Notes under the pieces: model-generated
Told to the model about the DNA's origin: nothing
Database searches by the model: none
The model's input: only the letters and a program-made list of their open reading frames with translations
Assembly: GCA_947441615.1 (NCBI GenBank)
Contig: CANEUH010000006.1
Location: 1 to 64,000, forward strand
Reading direction: 5' to 3'
DNA length: 64,000 bases
Source: Bacteriovoracaceae bacterium
GTDB lineage: Bacteria > Bdellovibrionota > Bacteriovoracia > Bacteriovoracales > Bacteriovoracaceae
Translations under genes and position numbers: made by a program
Shown: positions 62,920 to 64,000 of the stretch, in pieces
Position numbering within the stretch: the stretch's first letter is position 1
Layout: each line of letters starts with the position of its first letter

Positions 62920-64000
62920 TTATTTTCCTCCCTTAGCGGCTTCTACTGCTTTTTTAGCAGCATCAGCGAGGTCGTTGGCCGGAGTAATTTTTAGTCCGGA
63001 TTCAGCAAGAATTTTTTTACCAAGACTTACGTTTGTTCCTTCAAGTCTAACGACAAGAGGAACTTTAACACCAAGCTCTTTAGCGGCATCAACAACACCG
63101 TTTGCGATGATGTCACACTTCATGATTCCTCCGAAGATGTTCACTAAGATGGCCTTAACGTTTGTGTCTTGTAGAATAATGGTAAAAGCTTTTTGAACTG
63201 TTTCTTTAGTGGCACCACCTCCAACATCAAGGAAGTTTGCTGGGCTACCACCGTGGAGTTTTAAGATATCAAGTGTTGCCATCGCAAGACCTGCACCGTT
63301 CACGAGGCAACCAATGTTACCATCGAGAGAGATGTAAGAGAGACCATATTTTCCGGCCTCAAGCTCTTGTGCTGATTCTTCAGTAATATCTCTCATCGCT
63401 TCAATTTCTGGGTGACGGAAAAGAGCATTGTCATCGAAATTTAATTTCCCATCGAGGGCCAATACTTCTCCCTGCTTTGTTGTCACCAGTGGATTGATCT
63501 CGGCAATTGAGCAATCTTTAGAAACATAGAGTTTGTAAAGACCATCAAAAAAAGCCATCGCTTTCTTTAAAGTTTCGCCTTTAAGACCTAGAGCGTATCC
63601 AAGTTTTCTGCCGTGAGCCGCTGTAAAACCAGTAGCTGCATCCACATGACACTTAACAATTTTCTCTGGAGTTTCATGAGCAACTTTTTCAATTTCCATC
63701 CCGCCTTCAGTAGAAACCATCATACAGATTTTTCCAACTGAACGATCTAGGACGATACCGCAATAATACTCGTGGTCAATATCACAGCCCTGTTCAACAA
63801 GTACTTTTAGTACTTTTTTCCCTTCAGGTCCTGTCTGATGAGTCACTAGCTGCATTCCAAGAATTTCTTTAGAAAGTTTTTCAACTTCATCAAGCGAACG
63901 AGCAAGCTTCACTCCCCCACCTTTTCCACGGCCACCGGCATGAATCTGGGCCTTCACAACCCAAATATTTCCACCTAGTTTTTTTGCAACTTCTACTGCC
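62920..64000 (-). CDS. sucC: Succinyl-CoA synthetase beta subunit (5' end beyond window)
   Basis: The reading frame is open through the right edge: codons upstream of GTG 63957 read [23 protein letters not shown], so the true start is beyond 64000. Visible part about 360 residues: ATP-grasp [65 protein letters not shown]. About 30 N-terminal residues are missing. Co-transcribed with sucD and ndk. Confidence 0.95.
   Translation of the reverse strand, partial: AVEVAKKLGGNIWVVKAQIHAGGRGKGGGVKLARSLDEVEKLSKEILGMQLVTHQTGPEGKKVLKVLVEQGCDIDHEYYCGIVLDRSVGKICMMVSTEGGMEIEKVAHETPEKIVKCHVDAATGFTAAHGRKLGYALGLKGETLKKAMAFFDGLYKLYVSKDCSIAEINPLVTTKQGEVLALDGKLNFDDNALFRHPEIEAMRDITEESAQELEAGKYGLSYISLDGNIGCLVNGAGLAMATLDILKLHGGSPANFLDVGGGATKETVQKAFTIILQDTNVKAILVNIFGGIMKCDIIANGVVDAAKELGVKVPLVVRLEGTNVSLGKKILAESGLKITPANDLADAAKKAVEAAKGGK

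Noticed and set aside
1..64000. CRISPR arrays, tRNA or rRNA genes
   Set aside because: No regularly spaced repeats, no cloverleaf candidates and no conserved rRNA stretches were seen by eye.

Overview
The window is an AT-rich, gene-dense stretch of a Gram-negative bacterial chromosome. Many small secreted proteins and lipoproteins, a flagellin with its own sigma-28-type promoter, a CarD-type regulator, a large secreted metallopeptidase, and amino-acid and aromatic catabolism genes together suggest a predatory delta-type lineage (Bdellovibrionota, perhaps near Bacteriovorax). That placement is inference from recall, not from a search. No tRNA, rRNA or CRISPR array was seen. The only mobile-element trace is the start of a zinc-ribbon, transposase-like gene at the left edge.

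Layout. 1-7.3 kb: transposase-like fragment, FKBP lipoprotein, a small FecCD/BtuC-type ABC importer (permease, ATPase and a probable binding protein split by an M48 protease gene), RNase H, a PTPS/QueD-family protein, an M14 amidase-like protein and a membrane-anchored ferredoxin. 7.4-14.1 kb: plsC, then the translation operon rimP-nusA-infB-rbfA-truB on the minus strand. 14.2-16.5 kb: a TPR/winged-helix regulator, a secreted protein and a GNAT enzyme with overlapping ends. 16.8-21 kb: thrS, ddl, a degenerate HD-GYP protein and a 72-residue protein.

21-42 kb is the metabolic core. It holds a NUDIX/metallo-beta-lactamase fusion coupled to a one-chain indolepyruvate ferredoxin oxidoreductase, 4-hydroxyphenylpyruvate dioxygenase, a TauE-type permease, the phosphate importer pstS-C-A-B-B, and a phenylacetate-like gene set (EthD protein, two crotonases, a lipoprotein, a PaaA-like di-iron protein, a split PaaH), then thiolase and aldehyde dehydrogenase. 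A coherent reading is that aromatic amino acids taken from prey or medium are turned into aryl-pyruvates, then either into homogentisate or into aryl-acetyl-CoA for epoxidation and beta-oxidation. The window lacks PaaB, PaaC, PaaD and PaaE.

42-64 kb: flagellin, a receiver-like protein without the phosphoacceptor Asp, a metallophosphoesterase, uvrB, the pyrimidine operon pyrB-carA-carB-pyrF-pyrE with lysA, two paralogous secreted proteins of unknown function, carD-gltX-cysS, a small outer-membrane barrel, and sucC-sucD-ndk running off the right edge.

The strongest unusual signal is the tandem pstB pair. The first protein keeps the LSGGQ signature but has lost the Q-loop Gln and H-loop His. 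The second keeps those but has lost the signature. These losses are complementary, so a heterodimer would have one complete ATP site and one dead site, which is not the usual PstB homodimer arrangement.
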